Assembly: GCA_903928495.1 (NCBI GenBank)
Contig: CAIYQZ010000078.1
Coordinates: 1 to 64,000 of the forward strand
Source of the DNA: an uncultured bacterium
Lineage (GTDB): Bacteria > Pseudomonadota > Gammaproteobacteria > Burkholderiales > Burkholderiaceae_C
Direction: 5' to 3'
Length of the DNA: 64,000 nucleotides
This document shows, one piece after another, positions 26,546 through 35,980 of this stretch (its first letter is position 1; each line of letters starts with the position of its first letter). Made by a program: the position numbers and the translations under genes. The notes beneath the pieces were generated by a model that saw only the letters and a program-made list of their open reading frames with translations, was not told where the DNA came from and did no database searches.

Positions 26546-27442
26546 ATGACAGCCACTGCCCGCATGCACATCGAGTCGCACTTCGACCCAGCCACCTCTA
26601 CCTTCAGCCACATCGTCTGGGACCAGGCCAGCAGTCAGTGCGCGCTGATCGACAGCGTGCTGGACTACGACCCAAAGTCGGGGCGTACATCCACCGCCAG
26701 TGCAGACGTGTTGATTCGCCGCGTGGGTGAACTGAAACTGCAGGTGCAATGGCTGCTGGAAACCCATGTCCACGCCGACCACCTGAGCGCAGCGCCCTAC
26801 CTGCAACAGAAACTGGGCGGGCAACTGGCCATTGGCTCACACATCACCACGGTACAAAACGTGTTCGGCAAGCTGTTCAACGCCGGCAGCGACTTCGCGC
26901 GCGACGGCAGCCAGTTCGACCGCCTGCTGTCCGACGGTGACAGCTTCCACATCGGCGGTCTCACGGCACGTGCCCTGCACACCCCGGGCCACACCCCCGC
27001 ATGCATGACCTATGTCATCACCGACCACAGCACCGACCCCGTGCGCACCGTGGCCTTTGTGGGCGACACCCTTTTCATGCCCGACTACGGCACCGCACGC
27101 TGTGACTTCCCCGGTGGCAGTGCGGCCACGCTGTACCAATCCATCCAAAAGGTGCTGTCTCTGCCCGACAGCACCGAGCTGTACCTCTGCCACGACTACC
27201 CGCCCGAGGGGCGCGAAGCTCAGTGCGTGACAACCGTGGCCGCCGAGAAAACAGGCAACGTGCACGTGCACTCTGGCGTTTCCGAGGCTGAGTTCGTGGC
27301 CATGCGCACCGCACGCGATGCCACCTTGTCCATGCCCGTGCTGCTCCTGCCGTCGGTACAGGTGAACATGCGCGCGGGGCAGTTACCCCCGCCCGAAGAC
27401 AACGGCATCCGCTACCTGAAGCTTCCACTCAATGCCGTCTGA
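26546..27442 (+). CDS. Persulfide dioxygenase-like metallo-beta-lactamase-fold protein
   Basis: This 298-residue protein has the metal-binding motif HVHADH (His74-His79), a second ligand region HTPGHTPACMTY, GDTLFMPDYGTARCDFPGG and LCHDYPP. These match the ETHE1/Blh branch, which oxidises glutathione persulfide to sulfite with Fe(II). I chose ATG 26546; an in-frame TTG at 26519 would start inside the terminator hairpin. No strong ribosome site is visible. It overlaps the next gene by 11 bases. Location downstream of sulfide dehydrogenase supports a persulfide role. Confidence 0.88.
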   Translation: MTATARMHIESHFDPATSTFSHIVWDQASSQCALIDSVLDYDPKSGRTSTASADVLIRRVGELKLQVQWLLETHVHADHLSAAPYLQQKLGGQLAIGSHITTVQNVFGKLFNAGSDFARDGSQFDRLLSDGDSFHIGGLTARALHTPGHTPACMTYVITDHSTDPVRTVAFVGDTLFMPDYGTARCDFPGGSAATLYQSIQKVLSLPDSTELYLCHDYPPEGREAQCVTTVAAEKTGNVHVHSGVSEAEFVAMRTARDATLSMPVLLLPSVQVNMRAGQLPPPEDNGIRYLKLPLNAV

Positions 27443-27761
27443 CCAAACCAACCCCTCCGCCGCGCTGACCAGCCTGCGCACCCTTCGCCTGGCCTCTCTG
27501 GGTGAAGGCGCCACGCTTCTGCTGTTGCTGTTTATCGCGGTGCCGCTCAAACGCCTGGCAGGCTGGCCCTTGGGCGTGTCTGTCATGGGCCCCATTCATG
27601 GCGCAGCCTTTCTGCTGTACGCCGCACTGGTGTTGCGCAACACCGGTGCCGGTCACCTGAGCGCCCGGGAAACCGTGCTGCTGCTGGTCGCGGCATTTGT
27701 GCCGTTTGGCGCATTTCTGGTCGGCGGCATCTTCAAGCGCAAAGCCATCGCTCTGGCCTGA
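27432..27761 (+). CDS. DUF3817 small membrane protein
   Basis: This 109-residue protein has three membrane helices and the DUF3817 pattern: LRLASLGEGATLLLLLFIAVPLK then MGPIHGAAFLLYAALV. The family has no known biochemical role. It overlaps the dioxygenase gene by 11 bases and so is likely co-translated with it. Confidence 0.75.
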   Translation: MPSDQTNPSAALTSLRTLRLASLGEGATLLLLLFIAVPLKRLAGWPLGVSVMGPIHGAAFLLYAALVLRNTGAGHLSARETVLLLVAAFVPFGAFLVGGIFKRKAIALA

Positions 27762-27783
27762 ACTTTTTTTCAACACACACCCC

Positions 27784-28305
27784 ATGACGCTTTTCAACGT
27801 GACCCGCCCCTTGCTGGCAGCCGCAGCCCTGGCACTGGCCACGCTCCACTGGCTGCCCGCCACCGCTCTTGCCCAGACAACCGCCGCCACAGCTGCGCAT
27901 GTGACCACAGGCCGCCCCCTGCCCGCACTCAAGCTCAAAGACCAGCACGACCAGCCATGGACCTTGGGTGCCGACACCCGACTGGTGCTGTTGGCATCCG
28001 GACGCAAAGCCTCCAACCTGGTGCAAGCCGTACTGGAGAAAGAACCCAAAGACTTCCTGGCCCAACGCCATGCCGCCTACGTGGCTGACATGAGCAAGAT
28101 GCCAGGCTTTGCCACCCGCATGTTTGCCCTGCCCTCACTGCGCGAAATGCCGTTCAAGGTAGGCGTATCGCTGGAAGAACCCACGCTGGCCACCTGGCCA
28201 CGGCAACCCGACAGCGTGACCCTCATCAGCCTCGTCAATGGCGTGGTGCACAGCGTGGCCTACGCCACCAGCGAAGCCGACCTGCGCACCGCGCTGGCCC
28301 GCTGA
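27784..28305 (+). CDS. Exported thioredoxin-fold protein without active-site cysteines
   Basis: This 173-residue protein has a signal peptide (about 1-34, ending ATALAQ) and a thioredoxin/AhpC-like core (GRPLPALKLKDQHDQPWTLG, then a strand LVLLASGRKASN where CxxC would normally lie). The mature part has no cysteine, so it cannot act as a disulfide reductase; a binding or scaffold role is possible. ATG 27784 is the start most consistent with the signal peptide. It sits between the DUF3817 and DsrE genes. Confidence 0.6.
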   Translation: MTLFNVTRPLLAAAALALATLHWLPATALAQTTAATAAHVTTGRPLPALKLKDQHDQPWTLGADTRLVLLASGRKASNLVQAVLEKEPKDFLAQRHAAYVADMSKMPGFATRMFALPSLREMPFKVGVSLEEPTLATWPRQPDSVTLISLVNGVVHSVAYATSEADLRTALAR

Positions 28306-28363
28306 ACGCCGCGCCCGCATCAGCCGTTTCGTTCCCAGTTTTTCAAACCCCAAGGAGTTTTCC

Positions 28364-28774
28364 ATGAAGAAGTTCGCCCTCGCCGCCACCCTGCTGGCCG
28401 CTGCTGTGTCCGCCCAAGCGACCGACCTGTTCGTCAACATCCACAGCGGCAACGCCATGGCTCAAGGCGCTGGCCTGGTGCTCGCCGGTCAGGCCCTGGA
28501 GCAAAAAGCCAACGTGCGCGTGCTGTTGTGCGACGCCGCCGCCGACATCGCCGTGAACGGCAAAGAGATGCCCAGCCTCAAGCCCCGCAACGTGACACCT
28601 CAGCAAATGCTGCAGGGCGTGATCAAGGCCGGAGCCAAAGTGGAGGTGTGCGCCCTCTACCTGCCAAACAGTGGCAAAGTGGCGACCGACCTGATTGCGG
28701 GTGTGACCGCCGCCAACCCCGCCGACGTGGCCGCCCACCTGCTGAAACCCGGCGTGCAGACCCTGGCGTTCTGA
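28364..28774 (+). CDS. Exported DsrE-family protein
   Basis: This 136-residue protein has a short signal peptide (about 1-19, ending SAQAT) and a DsrE/DsrF-like fold. Two cysteines are in typical positions: LLCDAA (about 53) and VEVCALYLPNSGK, the latter matching the sulfur-relay Cys of the family. DsrE proteins bind or transfer sulfane sulfur. AAGGAG before ATG 28364 supports the start. Periplasmic location would place it with FccAB. Confidence 0.8.
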   Translation: MKKFALAATLLAAAVSAQATDLFVNIHSGNAMAQGAGLVLAGQALEQKANVRVLLCDAAADIAVNGKEMPSLKPRNVTPQQMLQGVIKAGAKVEVCALYLPNSGKVATDLIAGVTAANPADVAAHLLKPGVQTLAF

Positions 28775-28814
28775 GCCTGAAGGCGCCCCGTCCAATTGAC
28801 GGGAAAATAACGCC

Positions 28815-30173
28815 ATGCTGCCCCAGTCCACCACCCCCATACCCACCCCGCCTGCCGAGCGCGGGCCTGTGTACCTGCCTGCAGACGCAGGCTTGCGCCA
28901 GACCCTGCACAACGAAGTGCACGCGCGGCCCTCGGCCCGCATCCGCCTGCCCGCGCTGGTGGTGTATGTGGCGGTGCTGAACGACGGCATCACCCGCGCA
29001 GACGAACTGGCACACCTTCAAAAGTTGCCGGGCCAGCAAAACTTGGCCCTGGCAGACCTGGGTGAGAACTTTCTTCGCCTGCGCTACAACAACCACACCG
29101 TCAAGTGGGAGCGCCACAGCGAATTCACCCGGTACTCCATCGTCCAACCCTTGCCCGAACACGCGCAACTGGGCAACTCCGACCCCGAACTGTTGTCCGG
29201 CCTCATGCTGCCCGCTGACTGGCTGAGTGGCATTCCCGGGCAAACCATGGCCGCCATCAAGCTTGCCATGCTTCACGGTGACACCCGCGACACGGAAAGC
29301 ACCATGGAGCAGGGCCGTGCATGGCTGGGCGACCACTCCCTGGTGGCGTCCGTCATGGGCAACAACGGCCACTCGTGGGCACTGACCGATTTCATGCTGC
29401 GCCCCAGCGGCTTTGAGCGCATGCTGGTGATTGCCCCACCAGACACCACCGAAACCCGGGCCGGACGCGTCTCGCAACGCTTGCTGGAACTGGAAACCTA
29501 CCGGCTCATGGCCCTGCGCGGCCTGCCCGTGGCCAAGTCCCTCATGCCCACCCTGACCAACACCGAGCGGGAACTGGCCGAGATCACGGCGCAAATCGAG
29601 GAAGGCAGCCAGTCAGACCCCGAAATGCTCAACCGGCTGGCGACCCTGGCCGCACGCGTGGAAATGGCCACGGCCAACCACGCCTACCGCTTTGCCGCCA
29701 CCGAGGCGTACCACAACATCGTGCTGCAACGCATTGCCGAGCTGCGCGAAAAGGCTGTGCCCGGCACGCAGACCATCGGCGAGTTCATGAACCGGCGACT
29801 GTCGCCCGCCATGGCCACCGTCCAGGCCACGGCCCATCGGCTGTCGTCGCTGTCAGGCCGCATCACGCGGGCCAGTGCGTTGCTGCGCACCCGCGTGGAC
29901 ATTGCCACCGAAGCGCAAAACCAGCAATTGCTGGAAAAGCTCACCCGTGGGCAAGAGTTGCAACTGCGCCTGCAAAGCACGGTGGAGGGGCTGTCCATCG
30001 CGGCCATCAGCTATTACGTCATCAGCCTGGCGTTGTACGTGGGCAAAGCGGGCAAAGCAGCAGGCTTGCCCATTCACCCCGAGCTGGCAGCCGGTGCGCT
30101 GGTGCCGCTGGTGCTGTGGGCCGTGTGGCGCACCACCAAGCGCATCCACGACAAACTGCACGCCGGTCATTGA
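28815..30173 (+). CDS. DUF3422 family membrane protein
   Basis: This 452-residue protein has the DUF3422 N-terminal pattern LHNEVHARP and the segment VKWERHSEFTRYS. A long helical middle follows (about 235-390, probable coiled coil), then two C-terminal membrane helices. The function of the family is unknown; the architecture resembles a membrane-anchored sensor or scaffold. Confidence 0.82.
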   Translation: MLPQSTTPIPTPPAERGPVYLPADAGLRQTLHNEVHARPSARIRLPALVVYVAVLNDGITRADELAHLQKLPGQQNLALADLGENFLRLRYNNHTVKWERHSEFTRYSIVQPLPEHAQLGNSDPELLSGLMLPADWLSGIPGQTMAAIKLAMLHGDTRDTESTMEQGRAWLGDHSLVASVMGNNGHSWALTDFMLRPSGFERMLVIAPPDTTETRAGRVSQRLLELETYRLMALRGLPVAKSLMPTLTNTERELAEITAQIEEGSQSDPEMLNRLATLAARVEMATANHAYRFAATEAYHNIVLQRIAELREKAVPGTQTIGEFMNRRLSPAMATVQATAHRLSSLSGRITRASALLRTRVDIATEAQNQQLLEKLTRGQELQLRLQSTVEGLSIAAISYYVISLALYVGKAGKAAGLPIHPELAAGALVPLVLWAVWRTTKRIHDKLHAGH

Positions 30174-30192
30174 TTTTCAATAAATCGTCCCG

Positions 30193-30224
30193 CTACCGCT
30201 TATCTGTATTCACTTCTCAGCTAC
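30193..30224 (+). repeat. Dispersed repeat copy between DUF3422 and rhodanese genes
   Basis: CTACCGCTT, 17 bases, then AGCTAC and a T run. The spacer (TCTGTATTCA) matches the copy at 57854-57885 almost exactly, which is strong evidence that these are copies of one element. Confidence 0.8.
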
Positions 30225-30246
30225 TTTTTCCGCAAGGCAAACACCC

Positions 30247-30627
30247 ATGAAAACTGCTCTCGACCTCGTGATGGCCGCCAAAGCCCAGTCCCGTGAAATC
30301 GCCCTGACGCAGGTGGATTCGGTCTTGGCTGCGGCCGACGTGGTGATCGACGTGCGTGAGCCCGACGAATACGCCGCCGGCCACCTGCAAGGCGCGGTCA
30401 ACCTGCCACGCGGGTTGCTGGAATTCAAACTGTCGGGCAACCCCGCGCTGGAGCGCCGCGACCTGGCCGTGGTGCTGTACTGCAAAACCAGCGGCCGTGC
30501 TGCCCTGTCGGCTTGCAGCATGCAAGCCATGGGTTACCTGAACGTGGTCTCCATCGCCGGTGGTTACGACGCCTGGGTTGCAGCGGGCAAACCGGTGGTC
30601 ACACCGAACCTGCCAACGTTTGGCTGA
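30247..30627 (+). CDS. Rhodanese-like sulfurtransferase
   Basis: This 126-residue single-domain rhodanese has the CH2A-like VIDVREPDEYAAGHLQGAVNLP and an active-site Cys79 in YCKTSGRAA. It transfers sulfane sulfur from thiosulfate or persulfide donors. No signal peptide is present, so it acts in the cytoplasm. Its stop codon is two bases from the stop of the convergent ABC ATPase; both lie in a CTGACGTCAG palindrome. Confidence 0.9.
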   Translation: MKTALDLVMAAKAQSREIALTQVDSVLAAADVVIDVREPDEYAAGHLQGAVNLPRGLLEFKLSGNPALERRDLAVVLYCKTSGRAALSACSMQAMGYLNVVSIAGGYDAWVAAGKPVVTPNLPTFG

Positions 30628-30629
30628 CG

Positions 30630-31370
30630 TCAGTCCAGCGCCCGCCCCTCGCCCGCCTCTTCCACCGTTTGCCCGTCGCGGATGTGGTAAATCCGCTTGA
30701 AGGTGGGGATGATTTTTTCATCGTGTGTGACCACGATGACCGCCGTTTGTGCCTGACGGGCCAACTGGTTGAGCAGGCGCATCACGCCCAGGGCGCGTTC
30801 GCTGTCGAGCGGGGCCGTGGGCTCGTCGGCCAATATCACCGGCGGTTTGTTGGCCAGCGCACGGGCAATGGACACGCGCTGCTGTTCACCGCCCGACAAC
30901 TGGTTGGGCTGGGCCTTGGCGCGGTGTTGCACGTCCAGCGCCGTCAGCAGTTCCAGCGCACGGGCGCGTGCTGCGGCATTGGGCACCCCGGCCAGCATGG
31001 GCAGCAGGGCCACGTTGTCAGTCACGTCCAGAAACGGAATCAGGTACGGCGCCTGGAACACGAAACCGATGCGGTCGCGCCGCAGGGCACGCAGGTCTTT
31101 CACGCGCCAGCCGTTGTCGTAAATCACCTCGTTGCCCAGCGTCATGCGCCCGGCAGTGGGCTCGATGATGGCGCCCAGGCACTTGAGCAGGGTGCTTTTG
31201 CCCGAGCCGGAGGGGCCCACCAGGCCCACCACCTCTCCGGGGGCCACCTGCATGTTGATGTTTTTCAGGGCCTCCACGGCGGTGTCGCCCTGGCCGTAGA
31301 CCTTGCGCAGCCCTTCGATGAGGATGCCGCCGGTGGGGGGTGTGGATGCGGTCATGCCAGGTTCAGCCAA
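30630..31370 (-). CDS. ABC transporter ATP-binding protein (LolD/DevA type)
   Basis: This 246-residue ATPase has Walker A (GPSGSGKST), the signature LSGGEQQRVSIARAL and Walker B (ILADEPTAPLD). It powers the FtsX-type permease encoded upstream, which it overlaps by 8 bases. The set (fusion protein, permease, ATPase) is like DevBCA exporters. The substrate is not visible from sequence. Confidence 0.9.
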   Translation of the reverse strand: MAEPGMTASTPPTGGILIEGLRKVYGQGDTAVEALKNINMQVAPGEVVGLVGPSGSGKSTLLKCLGAIIEPTAGRMTLGNEVIYDNGWRVKDLRALRRDRIGFVFQAPYLIPFLDVTDNVALLPMLAGVPNAAARARALELLTALDVQHRAKAQPNQLSGGEQQRVSIARALANKPPVILADEPTAPLDSERALGVMRLLNQLARQAQTAVIVVTHDEKIIPTFKRIYHIRDGQTVEEAGEGRALD

Positions 31371-32565
31371 TGGCCGCTCCGGGGTCCACCTTCAGCGCCA
31401 CGCGGATGGCCAGGGTGCTGGCCAGGGCACAGATGCCCATGGTGGCGGCAAAGCCGATGACGGCATCGCTGGTGAGCAGCAGCACGTATTTGGGAAACGC
31501 CGGGGCCCACAACGTGGCGGCCACCTTGCCCACCACAAACCCGATCAGCCCCAGGCCCAAGGCCTGCTGCAGGATCATCCCGGCGATGGTGGTGTTGCGG
31601 GTGCCAATGAGCTTCAACACCGCGATTTCACGCAGCTTGCCCATGGTCATGGTGTAGATGATGAAGGCCACGATGGCGGCGCTGACCACCGACAAAATCA
31701 CCAGGAACATGCCAATCTGCTTGGCCGAGTTGGCAATGAGTTTGGCCACCAGAATGTCTTCCATCTCGGCGCGGGTGAACACGTTCACGTGTTTCCAGCG
31801 GCGCAGTTCGGCAGCCACCTCATCCGGCTGGGCGCCGGGAGCCAGTTGCACCAGCACGGCGTTCACGCTGCGGCTGCTGGTTTGCAGCGCCTGCACGGCT
31901 TCCAGCAACCCGGGCTGGCCGGGGCGGTTGAAGGCGGGGTTGGCGGCGGTGCGGGCACGGTCGTTCACGATCGCATCGTTGTCTTTCAGAAACTGCGCCT
32001 CCTGTGCGTCTTTGAGCGGCACGAACACCATGGGGTCGCCACCAGAAGACACCATGCGCCGCGCCAGCCCCACCACGGTGTATTCGTGCCGCTTGATGCG
32101 GATGCGCTCGCCCACCTGAAAACCGGTTTTCACGTCGGCCACGGCCTCATAGTGGCTGCGGGTGATGTGCCGACCCGCCACCAGATGCACGGGGCTGCCC
32201 GGGGGGGCTTCGGTGTCGCTGTCGTAGCCCACGACCATGGCGCGCACGTCCTGTCCGTCTTCGCCGCGCACCTGCATGGTCAGGTAACTGATATTAGCGG
32301 CGCGGCCCACACCGGGCATGCCGCGCACGCTGCGCACCACGTCGTCTTTGATACTGGACGATTCGGCATACGGCCCTTGCGTGTCTTTTTGCACCACCCA
32401 CACATCGGCGCCACTGTTGTAAAGCAGTGCGTGAGCATCGTCCACCATGCCGCGGTAAATGCCCGCCATGGACAGCGTCACCCCGATCAACAGGCCCAGC
32501 CCCAGCCCGGTGAGGGCGAACTTGCCCCAGCCGTGCAGGATGTCGCGACCGGCCAGGCTGATCAT
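31363..32565 (-). CDS. ABC transporter permease, FtsX/DevC type
   Basis: This 400-residue protein has an N-terminal membrane helix, a large periplasmic domain (about 45-270) and three C-terminal helices with the FtsX pattern (LVILSVVSAAIVAFIIYTMTMGKLREIAVLKLIGT). It lacks a fused ATPase domain. It overlaps the neighbouring genes by 4 and 8 bases. Confidence 0.9.
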   Translation of the reverse strand: MISLAGRDILHGWGKFALTGLGLGLLIGVTLSMAGIYRGMVDDAHALLYNSGADVWVVQKDTQGPYAESSSIKDDVVRSVRGMPGVGRAANISYLTMQVRGEDGQDVRAMVVGYDSDTEAPPGSPVHLVAGRHITRSHYEAVADVKTGFQVGERIRIKRHEYTVVGLARRMVSSGGDPMVFVPLKDAQEAQFLKDNDAIVNDRARTAANPAFNRPGQPGLLEAVQALQTSSRSVNAVLVQLAPGAQPDEVAAELRRWKHVNVFTRAEMEDILVAKLIANSAKQIGMFLVILSVVSAAIVAFIIYTMTMGKLREIAVLKLIGTRNTTIAGMILQQALGLGLIGFVVGKVAATLWAPAFPKYVLLLTSDAVIGFAATMGICALASTLAIRVALKVDPGAAIG

Positions 32566-33773
32566 TTCGCCGCCCCGGCCGTGGCGGCAGGCACCAGTGC
32601 GTCCACCACCTGTAGGCGCATGCCAGCTTGCACGGGTTTCTGGCTGTGCTGCACCACACGGTCACCTTCAGCCATGCCTTCGGCGTCCACACGCACCATG
32701 CCGTCCAGCCCGGTGGCACCCACCTTCACTGGCACCCAGGCGGGTTTGCCGTCTGCCGCCAGCCGCCACACACCGGCCTGACTGGCCTGGCGCTGCACGG
32801 CGGCGTTGGGCACCAGCAAGCCGGAGGCAGTGGCGGGCAGTTGCACGGTGACTTCGGCCAGTTCACCCACCGACACGCCTTGGGGCGCGGCGGTGAAGGC
32901 CACTTGTGCAATGCGTTCTTCGGTCACGGCATCGGCCAGCAGCTCCAGCCGGGCGACGCTGGCGGCATGTGCTTGCCCAGGCTGCGAGCGCAACACCACT
33001 TGGGCAGTCTGGCCCACGGCCAGTCCGGCGGCACGGCCCTGGTCGATGCGGGTCTTGACCCACAGGCTGGCCGGGTCCACCAGCCGCAACACCGCCTGGC
33101 CTGCCACCACAGTGGTGCCGGGTTCGGCGTCGCGGGTGGCCACCACGCCTGCGGCCGGGGCCAGCAGGCGCACGTTGGCACGTTGCTGGGCCAGCGCCGC
33201 GCGCTCGGCCGCAAGGCGTTGCAAGTCTTGGCCAGCACCTGCCACATTGGCCTGGGCGGACTGGAGCGCGGCGCTGGCCGAGGCCAGTTCCTGCTGGCGG
33301 CCTTCCAAGGCCCCAGGGCTGATGAACTGCTGGCGCGCCAGGTCTTCATTGCGGCGCAGGTTGCCCGCACTGAGTTGCTGGCGGGCGGCAGCGTCAGCCA
33401 CCTGGGCCTGGGCAGCGGTCTGGGCGCTGCGGGCGCGGGCCAGCGAGGCGTCGAGCGCGGCCAGGCGTTGCTCCAGGTCCACCGGGTCCATCTCGGCCAG
33501 CAGTTGGCCGGGGGCCACGGTGTCGCCCACGTCCACCGCCACACGCAGCACGCGCCCGGCGGCGGTCGGGCCCACCATCCAGCTGCGGCGGGCTTCGACC
33601 GTGCCAATGCCAAACACCGCCGCGCTGACACTGCCTTTGCCCACCTGTGCCACCGTCACCTTGACGGGAGCCAGCGGCCCGTTGCGCACCAACACAAATG
33701 CAATACCGCCCAGCACCACCAGGCCCAAAACGCCCATCGCCGCGCGGCGGCCCCATGGGGAGTGTGTTGTCAT
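32562..33773 (-). CDS. Periplasmic membrane-fusion protein (HlyD/DevB type)
   Basis: This 403-residue protein has an N-terminal membrane anchor (about 13-30), paired lipoyl-like motifs (VAVDVGDTVAPGQLLAEMDPVDL and LLAPAAGVVATRDAEPG) flanking a long Ala/Gln-rich coiled coil (about 100-200). It links the inner-membrane permease to an outer-membrane channel, which is not encoded here. It is the first gene of the exporter operon. Confidence 0.88.
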   Translation of the reverse strand: MTTHSPWGRRAAMGVLGLVVLGGIAFVLVRNGPLAPVKVTVAQVGKGSVSAAVFGIGTVEARRSWMVGPTAAGRVLRVAVDVGDTVAPGQLLAEMDPVDLEQRLAALDASLARARSAQTAAQAQVADAAARQQLSAGNLRRNEDLARQQFISPGALEGRQQELASASAALQSAQANVAGAGQDLQRLAAERAALAQQRANVRLLAPAAGVVATRDAEPGTTVVAGQAVLRLVDPASLWVKTRIDQGRAAGLAVGQTAQVVLRSQPGQAHAASVARLELLADAVTEERIAQVAFTAAPQGVSVGELAEVTVQLPATASGLLVPNAAVQRQASQAGVWRLAADGKPAWVPVKVGATGLDGMVRVDAEGMAEGDRVVQHSQKPVQAGMRLQVVDALVPAATAGAAK

Positions 33774-33813
33774 GCCAGCCTCAATTCCAGAAAAAATTCA
33801 ATCAAAATGGCAC

Positions 33814-33845
33814 CCAGCGCTTGATGCACATAGGTTTTCAGCTAC
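33814..33845 (+). repeat. Dispersed repeat copy upstream of the exporter operon
   Basis: CCAGCGCTT (33814-33822), 17 bases, then AGCTAC (33840-33845): a perfect match to the element. It fills the gap between the exporter start (33773) and the DUF4395 stop (33856). Confidence 0.85.
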
Positions 33846-33855
33846 GAACAATGAT

Positions 33856-34650
33856 TTATTTGCAATTGTTGTGGAGCTTCCACTGCGCCTCGTGGCCAAT
33901 GGCCTTGGCAAACGCAGGCACTTTGCAGCGCTCTGCGTCGGCCGGGTCTGGGGGTGCGGCGGTGGCACCGGCCTGGTCGGCCCCTTTGACACCCATGTCT
34001 TCAAGCGTGGCCATGTCGTCAAACTGGCTCAGGCCCACGGGTTTGGTTGCCACCACCCATTGGCCTGCAGCCCAGGCGTAGCCCACAAACACCACGAGGG
34101 CGGCCATTTTTCCCAGGCCCAGGCCCTTGGGTGGCGCAGCCGGGATTTCACACACGCCGCCAGGGCAGAGCTGGGCTTTTTCCTTGTTGAACAGGTTGTA
34201 GACCTTGCACCCCAGGCAGATGCCAAAGGCCGATTCGCAGAACATCAGCGTGAGGCAACTGCCGCACACCAGCATGTTGATGGGGCCGACGATCTGGTTG
34301 ACGCCCATGGTCCAGAACATGACCAAGCCCAGCGCCAGCCCGATGCCCCAGGCAAAACGCTTTTGCGGCGCCCCCACCCAGTCGGGCGTTTGGTAACGGA
34401 CGATCCACCCCCCCACGATCATGCTGGGCGCGTACAACGGGTTGACGAACACGCGGATGGCCATGTCCAGGATGAACACCATCACAAAGAAGCGGGTGGG
34501 CTGGAAGTTGGACAACATCATGGCGTTGGAGAACGACACCACCGCCCCCAGGAAGAGCAGGCCTGCGGCGGCACGCACCGCCCGCTCGTTCAGCACCCTG
34601 ATGGGATAGCCGTCAATGTCTTCGCCGAATTGAAAAATGGGTTTGCTCAT
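33856..34650 (-). CDS. DUF4395 family Cys-rich membrane protein
   Basis: This 264-residue protein has about four membrane helices followed by a Cys-rich region: LVCGSCLTLMFCESAFGICLGCKVYNLF and LCPGGVCEIP. The GICLGCKVY motif is typical of DUF4395. A soluble C-terminal tail (about 200-264) is outside the core family. The function is unknown; cysteine pairs and the sulfur-gene neighbourhood suggest thiol or sulfane-sulfur chemistry at the membrane. Start 34650 gives a normal N-terminus; the ribosome site is weak. Confidence 0.72.
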   Translation of the reverse strand: MSKPIFQFGEDIDGYPIRVLNERAVRAAAGLLFLGAVVSFSNAMMLSNFQPTRFFVMVFILDMAIRVFVNPLYAPSMIVGGWIVRYQTPDWVGAPQKRFAWGIGLALGLVMFWTMGVNQIVGPINMLVCGSCLTLMFCESAFGICLGCKVYNLFNKEKAQLCPGGVCEIPAAPPKGLGLGKMAALVVFVGYAWAAGQWVVATKPVGLSQFDDMATLEDMGVKGADQAGATAAPPDPADAERCKVPAFAKAIGHEAQWKLHNNCK

Positions 34651-34680
34651 GGTGTTTGGGGGAAAAGCTGCCGCGTTCTG

Positions 34681-34697
34681 ATACAGGTGGGGGGTAT
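34681..34697. promoter_or_regulatory. Partial ATACCCC/GGGGTAT operator before DUF4395
   Basis: ATAC and GGGGTAT are arranged around an imperfect centre, 31 bases upstream of the DUF4395 start. One half-site is identical to the perfect palindrome at 25758; the other is diverged and the spacing is one base longer. Confidence 0.3.
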
Positions 34698-34872
34698 GTT
34701 GTACATCCAAAAACTACCGTGCAGCAAAAAATTAAGCCATCACTGATATTCAAGAGCGATGTGCGGCTTGCTTCAGATCATTCCGTCATAAACAACTGAA
34801 ATCTCAGTATTTCCCTTTATTTGGGGTTGCTTTCACCATTCGGGCCATCGAACGGTTAACGAAAGGAACCCC

Positions 34873-35913
34873 ATGACCACCCGCCGCCTTTTCATCCAAC
34901 GCGTCACCAACAAATTCACCCGCCTGGCTGTCGCCACGGGCCTGGCCGCCACGGTCACCCTGGCATTGGCCCAAACGCCCGCCCCGGTCACGCTGCTCAA
35001 CGTGTCTTACGACCCCACCCGCGAGCTGTATGTGGAATACAACGCCGCGTTTGCGAAACATTGGAAGGCCAAAACCGGGCAGGATGTGAACGTCAAACAA
35101 AGCCACGGCGGCTCGGGCAAACAGGCCCGCTCCATCATCGACGGGCTGGACGCCGACGTGGCCACCCTGGCACTGGCTGGTGATACCGATGCACTGCACA
35201 AAAACGGCGGCTGGATTCCCAAAGACTGGCAAAAGCGCCTTCCGCTGAACAGCTCCCCCTACACCTCCACCATCGTGCTGGTGGTGCGCCAAGGCAACCC
35301 CAAAAACATCAAAGACTGGGACGACCTGGTCAAGCCCGGGATCAGTGTCATCACGCCCAACCCCAAAACCTCGGGTGGTGCGCGCTGGAACTATCTGGCC
35401 GCATGGGAGTTTGCCAAGCGCAAATTCGGCAGCGACGCCAAGGCCCAGGAGTTTGTGAAAGCCTTGTACGCCAACGTGCCAGTGCTGGACTCCGGCGCAC
35501 GCGGCTCGTCCATCACGTTTGCGCAGCGCGCCCAGGGCGACGTGTTTCTGTCGTGGGAAAACGAGGCCTACCTGCTGGAAAAAGAGTTTGGCAACAAGGT
35601 GGACTTTGTGTACCCGTCGCTGAGCATCCTGGCCGAACCCGCCGTGACCGTGGTGGACAAAAACGCCGACAAGAAAGGCACCCGCAAAGTGGCCGAAGCC
35701 TACCTGGAGTACCTGTACACCGAAGAGGCACAAGACCTCATCGGCAAGCACTTCTACCGCCCCACCTCGGCCAAGGCTCAGGCCAAGTACGCCAAGCAGT
35801 TGCCCAAGCTCAACCTCTTCACCATCGGCGAAGCATTTGGCGGCTGGGAACAGGCCACCAAACTGCACTTTGCTGATGGCGGCACGTTCGACCAGATTTA
35901 CACCAAAAAATAG
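34873..35913 (+). CDS. sbp: Sulfate/thiosulfate-binding protein 1
   Basis: This 346-residue protein has a signal peptide (about 1-33, ending LALAQ) and the Sbp family pattern [30 protein letters not shown] and [16 protein letters not shown]. It delivers sulfate or thiosulfate to CysTWA. AAAGGAACCCC precedes the ATG. It is separated from the rest of the transporter by a hydrolase gene and is clearly homologous to the second binding protein at 36640. Confidence 0.93.
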   Translation: MTTRRLFIQRVTNKFTRLAVATGLAATVTLALAQTPAPVTLLNVSYDPTRELYVEYNAAFAKHWKAKTGQDVNVKQSHGGSGKQARSIIDGLDADVATLALAGDTDALHKNGGWIPKDWQKRLPLNSSPYTSTIVLVVRQGNPKNIKDWDDLVKPGISVITPNPKTSGGARWNYLAAWEFAKRKFGSDAKAQEFVKALYANVPVLDSGARGSSITFAQRAQGDVFLSWENEAYLLEKEFGNKVDFVYPSLSILAEPAVTVVDKNADKKGTRKVAEAYLEYLYTEEAQDLIGKHFYRPTSAKAQAKYAKQLPKLNLFTIGEAFGGWEQATKLHFADGGTFDQIYTKK

Positions 35914-35980
35914 TTACCCCGGCCCCTTATATGAACCATCGGGCATAAACAAATAGAAAAACAGTCGTTTGAGTTTTAAA

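Noticed and set aside
30621-30632. CTGACGTCAG palindrome at the rhodanese/ABC ATPase junction
   Set aside because: It spans the two stop codons between convergent genes, where a regulator site is unlikely; it is probably chance.
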